NCBI RefSeq assembly: GCF_902705855.1
Contig: NZ_CACSIJ010000013.1
Coordinates: 101,120 to 143,246 of the forward strand
Direction of reading: 5' to 3'
Origin: Zhongshania aliphaticivorans
GTDB taxonomy: Bacteria > Pseudomonadota > Gammaproteobacteria > Pseudomonadales > Spongiibacteraceae
Length of the DNA stretch: 42,127 bases
Shown one piece after another: positions 34,168 to 42,127 of the stretch (positions are counted from its first letter, which is position 1; each line of letters starts with the position of its first letter). The position numbers were made by a program, and so were the translations under genes. The notes beneath the pieces were generated by a model. It did no database searches and was not told where the DNA came from. It worked only from the letters and a program-made list of their open reading frames with translations.

Positions 34168-35001
34168 ATGGCAGCGATAGTCGCGGGTTTGCCCGAAGCA
34201 CACTATGCAGATCTGCCTAATGGTCAGCGTCTGCATTATATCGACAATGGCAGTGGGCCGGTGGTGGTGTTTCTACATGGCAGCGGTAGTGGCGCCAGCG
34301 GTCATAGTAATTTTAAGTATAACTATCCGTATTTAGTTGAACAGGGATACCGAGTCATTGTGCCTGACCTTATTGGTTACGGCTATTCTGACAAACCTGA
34401 CGATGTGCAGTATCACCTCGATTTTTTTGTCGAGTGTATCAAGCAGCTTCTCGACCATTTAGATGTGTCCGCCTGCGCCTTAATAGGTAATTCCTTGGGC
34501 GGTGCCATTGCCATTAAATTTACCTTAGATAACCCCAGCCAAGTCGAGAAACTGGTGTTAATGGCGCCCGGTGGTATTGAAGAACAGGCAGGCTATTTTC
34601 ACATGCCGGGCATGCAGGTGATGAAGGAAGTATTCACTTCTGGGCCGATGGCGCCTGAGCGCTTAGAAGATTTCATTCGGCGTGGCTTGGTGTATGACGA
34701 CAGCGTAGTTGACGAGCAGTTAATCAACGAGCGCTGGGGTATTTTTCAGCAGCAAAATAGTCAAGTTATCACCTCAATGGTGGTGCCCAATATGGCGGCT
34801 CGCTTGCATGAAATTAGCTGCCCCGTACTGGCCTTTTGGGGTGTGAACGAAAAAATGATGCCGGAAACGGGTATTCAAACTCTTGCTAAAAATTGCCCGA
34901 ATATTCGTTTAACGCTGGTATCACAATGTGGCCATTGGGTAATGGTAGAGCACCGCGATATGTTTAATCGCAGCACCGATGATTTTTTGAGAAACGGCTA
35001 A
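34168..35001 (+). CDS. Alpha/beta hydrolase of the meta-cleavage C-C bond hydrolase family
   Basis: A 277-residue hydrolase related to 2-hydroxymuconic semialdehyde hydrolases and HsaD/BphD, which cleave a C-C bond in ring-fission products. The nucleophile S109 is in GNSLGGA, the oxyanion segment is FLHGSGSGASG (35-45), and the His is H256 in QCGHWVMVEH. The triad acid position, WGRxD in relatives, is WGVNE here, so E228 replaces Asp. ATG 34168 has SD GGGGA eight bases upstream; an earlier TTG at 34147 is less likely. Its TAA overlaps the hydratase ATG by one base, so it is the first gene of the lower-pathway operon. The substrate is unknown. Confidence 0.88.
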   Translation: MAAIVAGLPEAHYADLPNGQRLHYIDNGSGPVVVFLHGSGSGASGHSNFKYNYPYLVEQGYRVIVPDLIGYGYSDKPDDVQYHLDFFVECIKQLLDHLDVSACALIGNSLGGAIAIKFTLDNPSQVEKLVLMAPGGIEEQAGYFHMPGMQVMKEVFTSGPMAPERLEDFIRRGLVYDDSVVDEQLINERWGIFQQQNSQVITSMVVPNMAARLHEISCPVLAFWGVNEKMMPETGIQTLAKNCPNIRLTLVSQCGHWVMVEHRDMFNRSTDDFLRNG

Positions 35002-35792
35002 TGATGCACAAAGGATTGATTGAGTTACTAGGTGATGATTTGTATAAGGCCATGCGGACTTTTCGGCCATTGCAGCCTCTAGTTGAGCAGGCGCCAGATA
35101 TCACTATTGACGATGCTTATTATATCTCTTTGCGGATGTTGGCGCGCCGTGTTGAAGATGATGGCGAGGTCGTTGTCGGCAAGAAAATCGGTGTGACCAG
35201 CAAAGTAGTACAAGACATGCTGGGTGTGCATCAGCCAGATTTTGGCTTTTTAACTGATGCCATGGCTTATCCAAATGGCGCGGATATTACGGTGGCCGGA
35301 AATTTAATTCAGCCTCGCGCAGAGGCCGAAATTGGGTTTAAGTTAAAAGCCGATCTACAGGGGCCGGGCGTAACTGAGGCCGATGTATTGGCTGCTACCG
35401 AATGTATTATGCCGTGTTTTGAAATTGTCGATTCGCGCATTAAAGATTGGAATATTCGGATTCAAGATACCATTGCCGACAACGCCTCTTGCGGTGTTTA
35501 TGTCTTGGGCGATGCGAGTGCCGACCCCAATGAGCACGATTTACCTAATTTAAAAATTACCGTATGGAAGAACGGCGCCTTACTTAGCGAAGGCTTGGGT
35601 AGCGCGGTGCAGGGCAACCCGCTGACTGCGGTGGCGTGGCTGGCAAATACCTTGGGACGCTTTGGTATTCCCTTTAAGGCAGGCGAAGTGATTTTATCAG
35701 GATCCTTGGTACCGCTAGAGCCCGTCGTTGCTGGCGACAAAATGGAAATGGAATTACACGGTATTGGCAGGGCGTCAGTCCAGTTTGTATAA
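35001..35792 (+). CDS. mhpD: 2-keto-4-pentenoate hydratase
   Basis: A 263-residue hydratase adding water to 2-hydroxypenta-2,4-dienoate (or a substituted form) to give 4-hydroxy-2-oxovalerate. Acidic metal ligands sit in RAEAEIGFKL (about residues 108-117) and PCFEIVDSR (about 142-150), with the family sequence VVGKKIGVTSKVVQ near 54 and GNPLTAVAWLANTL near 210. Length is normal. It is coupled to the upstream hydrolase by a TAATG overlap; the dehydrogenase follows after 39 bases. Confidence 0.93.
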   Translation: MMHKGLIELLGDDLYKAMRTFRPLQPLVEQAPDITIDDAYYISLRMLARRVEDDGEVVVGKKIGVTSKVVQDMLGVHQPDFGFLTDAMAYPNGADITVAGNLIQPRAEAEIGFKLKADLQGPGVTEADVLAATECIMPCFEIVDSRIKDWNIRIQDTIADNASCGVYVLGDASADPNEHDLPNLKITVWKNGALLSEGLGSAVQGNPLTAVAWLANTLGRFGIPFKAGEVILSGSLVPLEPVVAGDKMEMELHGIGRASVQFV

Positions 35793-35831
35793 GGTGGGTT
35801 TTCCTGCTTTTTAATTAGAGAGTTCAACACA

Positions 35832-36749
35832 ATGGCAGAAAAAATTAAGGCAGCAATTATCGGCCCCGGTAATATCGGCACCGACTTGCTCATGAAGGCA
35901 TTACGCTCGGCGTTGATCGAGCCAGTGTGGATGGTGGGTGTTGATCCCGATTCGCCAGGTTTGTTACGCGCGGCTGAAATGGGTTTGAAGGTCACTGCCG
36001 GCGGTGTCGATGGCATGTTGCCTACGATGAAGGCGGATGGGGTGCAGATTTGTTTCGATGCGACTTCGGCCTATGTTCATGCTGAAAATTCCCGCAAGGT
36101 GAATGAGCAGGGTGCGTTAATGATCGACCTGACCCCCGCAGCCATTGGCCCTTATTGCGTACCGCCGGTTAATTTGAAAGACGCGCTTGCGGCGGGCAGC
36201 AGTAATGTAAATATGGTGACCTGTGGTGGGCAGGCGACCATCCCGATGGTTGCCGCGGTGTCGCGAGTGCAGTCGGTGAGTTATGGCGAAATTGTGGCGA
36301 CGGTAAGCTCGAAATCCGTTGGCCCCGGCACGCGTAAAAATATTGATGAATTTACCCGCACCACGGCTGGCGCCGTAGAAATGGTTGGCGGTGCACGTAA
36401 GGGCAAGGCGATTATTGTCATTAACCCCGCTGAGCCGCCGCTGATTATGCGCGACACTATTCACTGCCTTACCGATGACGAGCCTGATCAGGACGCTATT
36501 CGCAAATCCGTTGATGACATGGTGGCCGAGGTACAAAAATACGTGCCGGGCTATCGTCTTAAAAACGGCCCGGTGTTCGACGGCAATCGGGTATCTATGT
36601 TTATGGAAGTCGAGGGGCTGGGGGATTTCTTACCCAAGTACGCCGGTAACTTGGACATTATGACGGCTGCCGGACTGCGCACCGCAGAAATGTTTGCTGA
36701 AGAGATGTTGGCTGGGCGCTTTTCATTGCCAACACTGGCGTCGGTCTAA
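35832..36749 (+). CDS. mhpF: Acetaldehyde dehydrogenase (acylating)
   Basis: A 305-residue enzyme converting acetaldehyde (or a longer aldehyde) with CoA and NAD+ to acyl-CoA. The Rossmann motif [11 protein letters not shown] is at residues 9-19 and the catalytic Cys is C131 in [12 protein letters not shown], as in DmpF (C132). It forms a channelled complex with the aldolase encoded 12 bases downstream, passing the volatile aldehyde directly. Third gene of the operon. Confidence 0.96.
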   Translation: MAEKIKAAIIGPGNIGTDLLMKALRSALIEPVWMVGVDPDSPGLLRAAEMGLKVTAGGVDGMLPTMKADGVQICFDATSAYVHAENSRKVNEQGALMIDLTPAAIGPYCVPPVNLKDALAAGSSNVNMVTCGGQATIPMVAAVSRVQSVSYGEIVATVSSKSVGPGTRKNIDEFTRTTAGAVEMVGGARKGKAIIVINPAEPPLIMRDTIHCLTDDEPDQDAIRKSVDDMVAEVQKYVPGYRLKNGPVFDGNRVSMFMEVEGLGDFLPKYAGNLDIMTAAGLRTAEMFAEEMLAGRFSLPTLASV

Positions 36750-36761
36750 GGGGATAGAAGC

Positions 36762-37790
36762 ATGGATTTACGCGGTAAAAAAGTAGTACTACATGATATG
36801 TGCTTGCGCGACGGTATGCACGCCAAGCAGCACCAAATTTCTTTAGAGCAAATGAAGTCTATCGCCAAGGGCTTGGATGAGGCGGGTATGCCGCTGATTG
36901 AAGTAACCCACGGCGATGGTCTGGGTGGCTCGTCGGTCAATTATGGCTTTCCCGCGCATAGCGACGAGGAATATTTGAAAGCCGTGGTGGGCGTGGTAAA
37001 AAATGCCAAGATATCTGCGCTATTACTGCCTGGTATAGGCACAGTCGATCACCTAAAAATGGCGGCTGATTTAGGGGTGACGACAATTCGCGTGGCGACC
37101 CACTGCACCGAAGCGGATGTGTCTGAGCAGCACATCGGTATGGCGGCGCAAATGGGGCTGGATACCGTCGGCTTTCTTATGATGACCCACATGATAGAGG
37201 CCGAGCAGATAGTCGAGCAGGCCAAGCTTATGGAATCCTACGGTGCCAATTGCATTTATTGCACCGATTCAGCAGGTTATTTACTGCCTGACCAAGTGAA
37301 AGAGCGCATTGCCTTATTGCGCCGTGAACTGAAGCCAGAAACGGAACTAGGCTTTCATGCTCACCATAATCTTAGCCTTGGCGTAATGAACTCGCTGGTA
37401 GCGGTTGAGGCGGGTGCTAACCGCATTGATGGTTCAGTGGCGGGTTTGGGCGCTGGCGCGGGTAATACCCCATTAGAAGTGCTGGTGGCGGTAATGGATC
37501 GCATGGAGGTAAATCACGGTATTGATCTGTATAAAATTATGGATGTGGCCGAAGATTTAGTCACCCCTATTATGGACAACCCCATTCGTATAGATCGCGA
37601 CTCTTTAACGCTGGGTTATGCCGGTGTGTATTCGTCATTCCTGCTGTTTGCCAAACGTGCGGCGGCGAAATATGGCGTGTCATCGCGGGATATTCTGGTT
37701 GAACTGGGGCGTCGGCGCACCGTGGGTGGCCAAGAAGATATGATCGAAGACCTTGCCTTAGACATGGCAAAGGCGCGCGGGCTAATTTAG
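36762..37790 (+). CDS. mhpE: 4-hydroxy-2-oxovalerate aldolase
   Basis: A 342-residue metal-dependent aldolase splitting 4-hydroxy-2-oxovalerate into pyruvate and acetaldehyde. The active-site segment [15 protein letters not shown] has D17 and H20, and metal-binding His residues appear in [11 protein letters not shown] (about 203-207). The C-terminal communication domain contacts MhpF. Length and motifs match DmpG/MhpE. It is the last gene of the operon and is followed by a strong terminator. Confidence 0.96.
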   Translation: MDLRGKKVVLHDMCLRDGMHAKQHQISLEQMKSIAKGLDEAGMPLIEVTHGDGLGGSSVNYGFPAHSDEEYLKAVVGVVKNAKISALLLPGIGTVDHLKMAADLGVTTIRVATHCTEADVSEQHIGMAAQMGLDTVGFLMMTHMIEAEQIVEQAKLMESYGANCIYCTDSAGYLLPDQVKERIALLRRELKPETELGFHAHHNLSLGVMNSLVAVEAGANRIDGSVAGLGAGAGNTPLEVLVAVMDRMEVNHGIDLYKIMDVAEDLVTPIMDNPIRIDRDSLTLGYAGVYSSFLLFAKRAAAKYGVSSRDILVELGRRRTVGGQEDMIEDLALDMAKARGLI

Positions 37791-37826
37791 CTAGGCAATT
37801 TGAGCTAGTCCACACCGGTTCATCTT

Positions 37827-37854
37827 AAAAGGCCTTCAATCGAAGGCCTTTTTT
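37827..37854 (+). terminator. Terminator after mhpE
   Basis: AAAAGGCCTTC (37827-37837), loop AATC, GAAGGCCTTTTTT (37842-37854): a perfect stem with a T-tract. Confidence 0.93.
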
Positions 37855-37915
37855 GTAAGCTTTTCTCGGTTATACTGGCGGCCCTAATAATTAATAAGGT
37901 TCATTTGCTGCCGTT

Positions 37916-39037
37916 ATGCTTATTGATCCCGCCTTTGATGAAGTAATCGCAACAATTTACCAAGGCCCTTTAGAAGAGGAGCCATGGGAAGATTTTCTGT
38001 CAGTGCTGTGCAAGATGATGAGCGCAGTATCGGTGACGCTAGTATTAAATCAGCCATCTGAAAAAGGCCGTGGGGTATTGCGGGTGGTGGGGGGTAACCT
38101 CGAGTCGCTTGCTCGCTACCAAGAACGCCTATTTGCTATGGACCCTTTTCAATCACTGCGCCCCGGCGAAGTAAAAAGCTTGATGGAAATGGTTCCCGGG
38201 GAAGGCTGGTTAGATAGCGAACTCTATAAGTTGTGTATGAAACCTGCGGGCCTGTATGACTCGCTGGGCGTTGATATTGTGGTGCCCGGCGAAATGAATG
38301 CCGGCTTGCGTGTTGCTCGCGGTGAGCACTCCGCGAGTTTTGATCAGGCCGACCGCGATTTGATTTACGCGCTGGTGCCGCATTTAGAGCGCGCACTGCG
38401 TTTTCATGTCAGGTTAAATAAAGTTGAATCTGAGCGGGCTTTGTACGCTGGTGCGGTGGAAAGTTTATCATTAGCGACTATTATTCTTGATGAAAATGGT
38501 CGTGTGCTTAACTGCAATAGAATGGCTGAGCATCTGATTATTCGTGAGCCAGATGTTCGAGTTGAAGACGGCCAGTTGTTGTTGGGTGATCAGGCGACAA
38601 CCAAGAAATTACAGCGCTTGATTAATCGAATATTGGAACATCGCAGCGGCGATGAGCCAACGGTGGTTGAGGCGATGAGAGTGCCGCGTGATGGCGACTT
38701 TTCTGATTTAGGCGTTATTGCACGCCCCGTGCCGGTAACAGAGTGGTCTGAAGGGAAGTCAGTGCCCACGGTGGCGATTTTTATTAGTGATCCGGAATAC
38801 GGCGCAGAGGCACCTGTGGCGGTGATTATTCAGTTATTTGGCTTTACGCCGACTGAGGCGCAGCTCTCACTGCTACTGGCCGATGGCTTAAGTCTTGATG
38901 AGGCGTCTGCGGCTCTTGGCATGAGTCGCAATACCGCGCGCACACATCTGCGGTCGATTTTCTCGAAAACCGGTGTCAGCAGGCAAACGCTGTTGGTGCG
39001 GTTAATTCTGAAAAGCGTGGCACAGCTGGCAGACTAA
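37916..39037 (+). CDS. LuxR-type transcriptional regulator of the adjacent catabolic genes
   Basis: A 373-residue regulator with a C-terminal LuxR helix-turn-helix (FGFTPTEAQLSLLLADGLSLDEASAALGMSRNTARTHLRSIFSKTGVSRQ, about 305-355). A long N-terminal region containing a PAS-like segment (LATIILDENGRVLNCNRMAEHLI, about 185-207) probably binds the inducer. There is no receiver domain, so it is not a classic two-component regulator. It lies between the meta-pathway operon and an SDR on the same strand, suggesting control of both. Proteins of this build activate steroid and aromatic catabolism in other proteobacteria; that role here is inferred. Confidence 0.87.
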   Translation: MLIDPAFDEVIATIYQGPLEEEPWEDFLSVLCKMMSAVSVTLVLNQPSEKGRGVLRVVGGNLESLARYQERLFAMDPFQSLRPGEVKSLMEMVPGEGWLDSELYKLCMKPAGLYDSLGVDIVVPGEMNAGLRVARGEHSASFDQADRDLIYALVPHLERALRFHVRLNKVESERALYAGAVESLSLATIILDENGRVLNCNRMAEHLIIREPDVRVEDGQLLLGDQATTKKLQRLINRILEHRSGDEPTVVEAMRVPRDGDFSDLGVIARPVPVTEWSEGKSVPTVAIFISDPEYGAEAPVAVIIQLFGFTPTEAQLSLLLADGLSLDEASAALGMSRNTARTHLRSIFSKTGVSRQTLLVRLILKSVAQLAD

Positions 39038-39077
39038 GCTCAGTTGGCTGGTCGCATTCGTCGTTAGGGGGTGTGTG

Positions 39078-39833
39078 ATGGCTATTTTGCAAAATAAAGT
39101 GGCGGTGGTAACGGGTGGCGGCCAAGGCGTTGGCGCCGGTATTGCCTTTGCGTTGGCGGCTGAAGGTGCAATCGTTGCGGTATTGGGTAGAACCTTAGCC
39201 ACGCTAGAAGCTACTTGTTCAGAAATTCATCGGCGAGGCGGCGAAGCACAAGCCTTTGTCTGCGATGTTACCGTGGCGGAAGATATTGATGCGGCAGTAT
39301 TAGAAATTGTCGATGAATTTGGTGGCGTCGATATTCTCGTTAATAACGCCCAGATCGTGCCACTTGGCAATCTCCTCGAAATCAACGAAGACGAATACCT
39401 AGACGGTATGGATTCTGGCCCTTTGGCAGCCCTGCGATTTATGAAAGCTTGTTACCCCTTTTTGCGCGGCGACGGCAGTATCGTTAACGTTGGAAGTTCT
39501 GCGGCCATGCGCTCAGACTCGTCGGGATTCGGGGCTTACGCTGCGGCCAAAGAGGCTACTCGCGCACTCAGTAGGGCTGCTGCCTGTGAGTGGGGTGACG
39601 ACAATATTCGTGTTAATTGCATCATGCCTTTAGCAATGTCACCGGCCATGAGTCGCTGGGTGGAAAGCGGCGGGGATGATGTTGAGGACTTTTTGAACAC
39701 CGTTCCTTTGGGGCGAGTGGGTGACTGTGAGGAAGATGTGGGTCGCGTTGTGGTGTTTCTATGCGGGCCGGATGCGGCTTATATCACCGGCCATACCTTG
39801 CCAGTAGACGGCGGTCAGGCCTTTTTACGCTGA
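39078..39833 (+). CDS. SDR-family oxidoreductase
   Basis: A 251-residue classical SDR: cofactor motif GGGQGVGAGIA (about residues 13-23), NNAQ, catalytic Ser in VNVGSSAAMR, Tyr-x3-Lys in GAYAAAKEAT and the C-terminal GHTLPVDGGQAF. I chose ATG 39078, with GGGGG six bases upstream; a GTG one codon earlier is in frame. It lies 40 bases after the LuxR-type regulator and is probably in the same unit. The substrate is unknown, possibly an alcohol or ketone of the nearby pathway. Confidence 0.9.
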   Translation: MAILQNKVAVVTGGGQGVGAGIAFALAAEGAIVAVLGRTLATLEATCSEIHRRGGEAQAFVCDVTVAEDIDAAVLEIVDEFGGVDILVNNAQIVPLGNLLEINEDEYLDGMDSGPLAALRFMKACYPFLRGDGSIVNVGSSAAMRSDSSGFGAYAAAKEATRALSRAAACEWGDDNIRVNCIMPLAMSPAMSRWVESGGDDVEDFLNTVPLGRVGDCEEDVGRVVVFLCGPDAAYITGHTLPVDGGQAFLR

Positions 39834-39965
39834 TTAGCTCCGCTAATTTGGTGTAGCAACGCAGTTTGGCGGTCGTTTGTATTGAATGAATGTGACGAAA
39901 AGTTTCCCTATCTGAATACCTCTCTGTAAAATCCGTATTTTTGTTATTTTCAGCGGAGCAGCGCA

Positions 39966-40688
39966 ATGGGCAGAGCCTACCAAAACCGCAAAGATTCCAT
40001 GGCCAAAACCTCAGATGCCAAGGCCAAGGTTTATAGTAAATACGGACGCGAAATCTATGTTTGTGCCAAAGCAGGTGGATTTGACCCCACTGGCAACTTG
40101 GCGCTACGCGGCATGATAGAGCGTGCTAAGAAAGATCAGGTGCCGACTCACGTCATCGACAAGGCAATTGAAAAGGCCAAGGGCGGTGCTGGTGAAGACT
40201 TCGCTTTAGCTCGCTACGAAGGTTACGGCCCGGGCAACTGCATGGTTATCATCGAATGCCTTACCGATAACCCTAATCGCACCTTCGGTGATGTGCGTTT
40301 ATGCTTTACCAAAACTAAAAGTAAAATCGGCACCCAGGGCAGCGTCAGCCACATGTTTGATCACTCAGCGATTTTCGTATTTAGTGGCGAGGATGAAGAG
40401 GCAGCCTTAGAAGCGCTGATGGAAGCAGATGTTGATGTGGCGGATATTGAAAAAGAAGACGGGAAAATTTCTGTGTTTGCGCCTAATACCGACTATTTCA
40501 AAGCTAAGCAAGCCTTGATAGAAATGGGCGTTGCTGAATTTGATGTCGACGAAATTCAGTTCTTAGCCCAAAACACTGCCCCTGTCGGAGGCGATGATCT
40601 GCCGATGTTTGAAAAATTCATGGATATGCTTAACGATTTAGACGATGTGCAAAACGTTTACCACAACGCAGAATTGCCAGAATCGTAA
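39966..40688 (+). CDS. YebC/PmpR family protein, YeeN type
   Basis: A 240-residue member of the YebC/PmpR (DUF28) family. Its opening [20 protein letters not shown] identifies the YeeN branch rather than YebC proper. Family motifs follow: [51 protein letters not shown] and a Glu/Asp-rich C-terminal half ([15 protein letters not shown]). YebC-type proteins were annotated as DNA-binding regulators. More recent work, as I recall, links some to ribosomes and proline-rich translation. It is not next to ruvC, unlike classical yebC. SD GGAG; monocistronic. Confidence 0.93.
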   Translation: MGRAYQNRKDSMAKTSDAKAKVYSKYGREIYVCAKAGGFDPTGNLALRGMIERAKKDQVPTHVIDKAIEKAKGGAGEDFALARYEGYGPGNCMVIIECLTDNPNRTFGDVRLCFTKTKSKIGTQGSVSHMFDHSAIFVFSGEDEEAALEALMEADVDVADIEKEDGKISVFAPNTDYFKAKQALIEMGVAEFDVDEIQFLAQNTAPVGGDDLPMFEKFMDMLNDLDDVQNVYHNAELPES

Positions 40689-40698
40689 TTGTTTTTTT

Positions 40699-40722
40699 AG
40701 CTCAGCGTTCGCTGAGCTTTTG
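40699..40722 (+). terminator. Terminator after the YeeN-type gene
   Basis: AGCTCAGC (40699-40706), loop GTTC, GCTGAGCT (40711-40718) followed by TTT. The preceding T-run (40692-40698) reads as an A-run in the opposite direction. Confidence 0.8.
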
Positions 40723-40893
40723 TGCCGCCCCAGTGTTGATGGCTGGGGTTAGGTCTTCTAAATCCTTCCTAATACGTCATTTTATCTCAGCACTTGCTGT
40801 TGAATTATTCATCGCGTAATAACTGAGCCATTTGTCGGTGTTGACGCTGCTTTAGTGCAGGCTAAAAGCCTTATAAGCGCAATAAACCGGCAA

Positions 40894-40921
40894 TAAAAAG
40901 CCGAGTATGTCACTCGGCTTT
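40894..40921 (-). terminator. Terminator of the repeat-protein gene
   Basis: On the minus strand AAGCCGAGT pairs with ACTCGGCTT (arms 40912-40920 and 40898-40906), loop of five. It is followed by TTTTT (complement of 40895-40899), 26 bases past the stop of the repeat-protein gene. Confidence 0.88.
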
Positions 40922-40946
40922 GGTGGGAGAGCTTTGGCAGTGAGGC

Positions 40947-41561
40947 TTATAGAATATCGCCAACTATCGGCAAGCCGCTCACTACGCCGCCAATAACGGG
41001 TAATCCGCCCACAAGAGGGATGCCGCCACCTAGTAGGCCGCCAACAACTGGCAATCCGCCGCCCAGTAAGTTGCCTCCTAATAAGCCGCCGATGACGGGT
41101 AATGTACCAACAATTGGTAAACCGCCACCCGTCAGGCTGCCGATCACTGGCAGACCGCCGCTAGTTAGGCCGCCGATTATAGGTAATCCACCGCCTGACA
41201 AGCTGCCAATTACAGGTAGTCCGTTAAGTAAATTGCCGCCCGCTAGGCCGCCAACCACCGGTAATCCGCTAAGTAAGCCGCCGCCCGCTAGGCCGCCGAT
41301 TACTGGCAATCCGCCTAATAAGTCACCGCCCGCCAGACCGCCGACTACTGGTAGTCCGCCTAGTAAGTCACCGCCTGCTAGGCCACCAATTACTGGTAAT
41401 CCACCAAGTAAGTTGCCGCCGAGCAGGTCGCCACCGAGTATGCCGCCGACTACAGGTAAGCCACTCAGCACACCGCCTACAATTGGTACTTGTGCTTGCG
41501 CAGTCATTGCAGAGCTAGCTATAACCATGCCGCCGAATAGAGCTTTCATTTTTTTATTCAT
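40947..41561 (-). CDS. Secreted low-complexity Gly/Leu/Pro/Val repeat protein
   Basis: A 204-residue protein. Residues 1-23 form a signal peptide (MNKKMKALFGGMVIASSAMTAQA, predicted cut before QVPIV). The remainder consists of fifteen copies of the pentad [LVI]P[VIL][VIL]G embedded in Gly-Leu-rich spacers. The spacing is 15 residues (start positions 55, 70, 85, 100, 115), then 11 residues (115, 126, 137, 148). VVG and VIG forms alternate strictly in the first six LP copies, implying a 90-base duplicated unit. The mature part has no Lys, Arg, His, Cys or aromatic residue and only a few Asp. ATG 41561 has SD GAGGA; the upstream in-frame ATG at 41627 would bury the signal peptide. I do not recognise the family. 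An extracellular or periplasmic structural, elastin-like or amyloid-like role is conceivable. Confidence 0.8.
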   Translation of the reverse strand: MNKKMKALFGGMVIASSAMTAQAQVPIVGGVLSGLPVVGGILGGDLLGGNLLGGLPVIGGLAGGDLLGGLPVVGGLAGGDLLGGLPVIGGLAGGGLLSGLPVVGGLAGGNLLNGLPVIGSLSGGGLPIIGGLTSGGLPVIGSLTGGGLPIVGTLPVIGGLLGGNLLGGGLPVVGGLLGGGIPLVGGLPVIGGVVSGLPIVGDIL

Positions 41562-42048
41562 GGTGAATCCTCGTTTTTCTATAAGACTAATAGTGTTTAG
41601 CGTTGCACTGAGTATTAAAGCTGTCATTGGTGAGAACTTGTCTCTCGGTGCGGAACAAGGTCATTCTGTCTTAAACATATTGATCTCTCAATGTGCGCCT
41701 ATAGTGAAATGTTATTTTTGTGAGTTTGGTCTAGTTTAAAGTAATTATGTCGTGAATAATTGAATTAGTAGATGTACGTATTTTATAAAAAATATTCACT
41801 ATTACACGTTGTTTATAGTTTGCGTAAGTTAATGTCACGTAATATATGCTCTGTAATTTAGGTGTTTTAAGGGTGGGGGCTTAGTTGATGGGTGTGGGAT
41901 TTGTCTATGACACACTTTTGCTATTTAGGGAATAATAATATTTTAATAGAGTATTAACTTGGTTGGGTATAAATATTGATAACTATATAGGCGTATTTAT
42001 TTAATTACTTGGGGTTTTTAGTAGTGTTGTTTTAAAGCGGTGAGGTTG
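41562..42048. other. AT-rich intergenic region upstream of the repeat-protein gene
   Basis: Nearly 490 bases with no gene, strikingly AT-rich compared with the rest of the window, especially 41740-42030. It should hold the promoter of the repeat protein (minus) and perhaps of a gene starting at 42049 (plus), but no confident -35/-10 pair or repeat was found. Confidence 0.4.
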
Positions 42049-42127
42049 ATGTTTGGGGTGATGGGTGGTGGGCGATTGCAGATAACTAAGCGTGAAGTTT
42101 TAACGTCGATGTTTACGGTAATCATTG
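42049..42127 (+). CDS. Possible 5' end of a gene cut by the window edge
   Basis: An ATG at 42049 with GAGG four bases upstream opens a frame that stays open to the edge (MFGVMGGGRLQITKREVLTS...). Only 26 codons are visible and no family can be named. It could be chance. Confidence 0.3.
   Translation, partial: MFGVMGGGRLQITKREVLTSMFTVII

Noticed and set aside
41020-41739. Long plus-strand frame rich in Pro, overlapping the repeat-protein gene
   Set aside because: It is the complement of the Gly/Leu/Pro repeats and has no signal peptide or ribosome site. The minus strand has both, plus a proper terminator.

Overview
The window reads as chromosomal DNA of a marine-type gammaproteobacterium, most likely from the Cellvibrionales/Spongiibacteraceae neighbourhood or a relative of Pseudomonas. 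This is inferred from the order nadA - bepA - tusA-like - AI-2E permease, which as I recall also occurs in Pseudomonas, from a pseudomonad-style aceEF pair, and from a DesT/DesB/DesC-like desaturase set. Base composition is near 50% GC and genes are densely packed. I see no rRNA, tRNA, CRISPR array, insertion sequence or prophage.

Layout. 1-3.6 kb: a minus-strand lipid operon (2Fe-2S flavin reductase, acyl-CoA desaturase, TetR/FabR-type regulator, DUF3820 protein) behind a sigma70-like promoter framed by two DesT-like operators. 3.8-10.9 kb: nadA, then convergent bepA, then tusA, an AI-2E permease and an M16 lipoprotein peptidase. 11-15.6 kb: aceE-aceF behind a structured leader. 16-19.3 kb: an SRPBCC protein and a divergent NarL-type response regulator/polytopic histidine kinase pair. 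19.6-24.9 kb: an Lrp-type regulator divergent from a fused indolepyruvate:ferredoxin oxidoreductase and a leucine-dehydrogenase-type enzyme, i.e. oxidation of amino acids via 2-oxo acids to acyl-CoA.

25.1-31.4 kb: a four-gene amidoligase-type cluster. It holds a circularly permuted ATP-grasp protein, an alpha-E protein, a second ATP-grasp fused to alpha-E, and a transglutaminase. A sigma54-like promoter precedes it. The first ATP-grasp keeps its nucleotide-binding motifs, while the fused second copy has lost them. 31.5-32.9 kb: an orphan BrnA-type antitoxin with a truncated brnT remnant, a SEC-C zinc protein and a DUF3703 protein. 33.1-39.8 kb: an SDR, a C-C bond hydrolase, and hydratase, acetaldehyde dehydrogenase and aldolase (lower meta-cleavage pathway), then a LuxR-type regulator and another SDR. 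No ring-cleavage dioxygenase is present. 40-42.1 kb: a YeeN/YebC protein and a secreted, extremely low-complexity Gly/Leu/Pro/Val repeat protein.

The items most worth following are the ATP-grasp/alpha-E/transglutaminase cluster with one degenerate paralogue and a possible sigma54 promoter, the secreted [LVI]P[VIL][VIL]G repeat protein, the paired desaturase operators, and the aceE leader. All calls come from reading the sequence; no database search was run.
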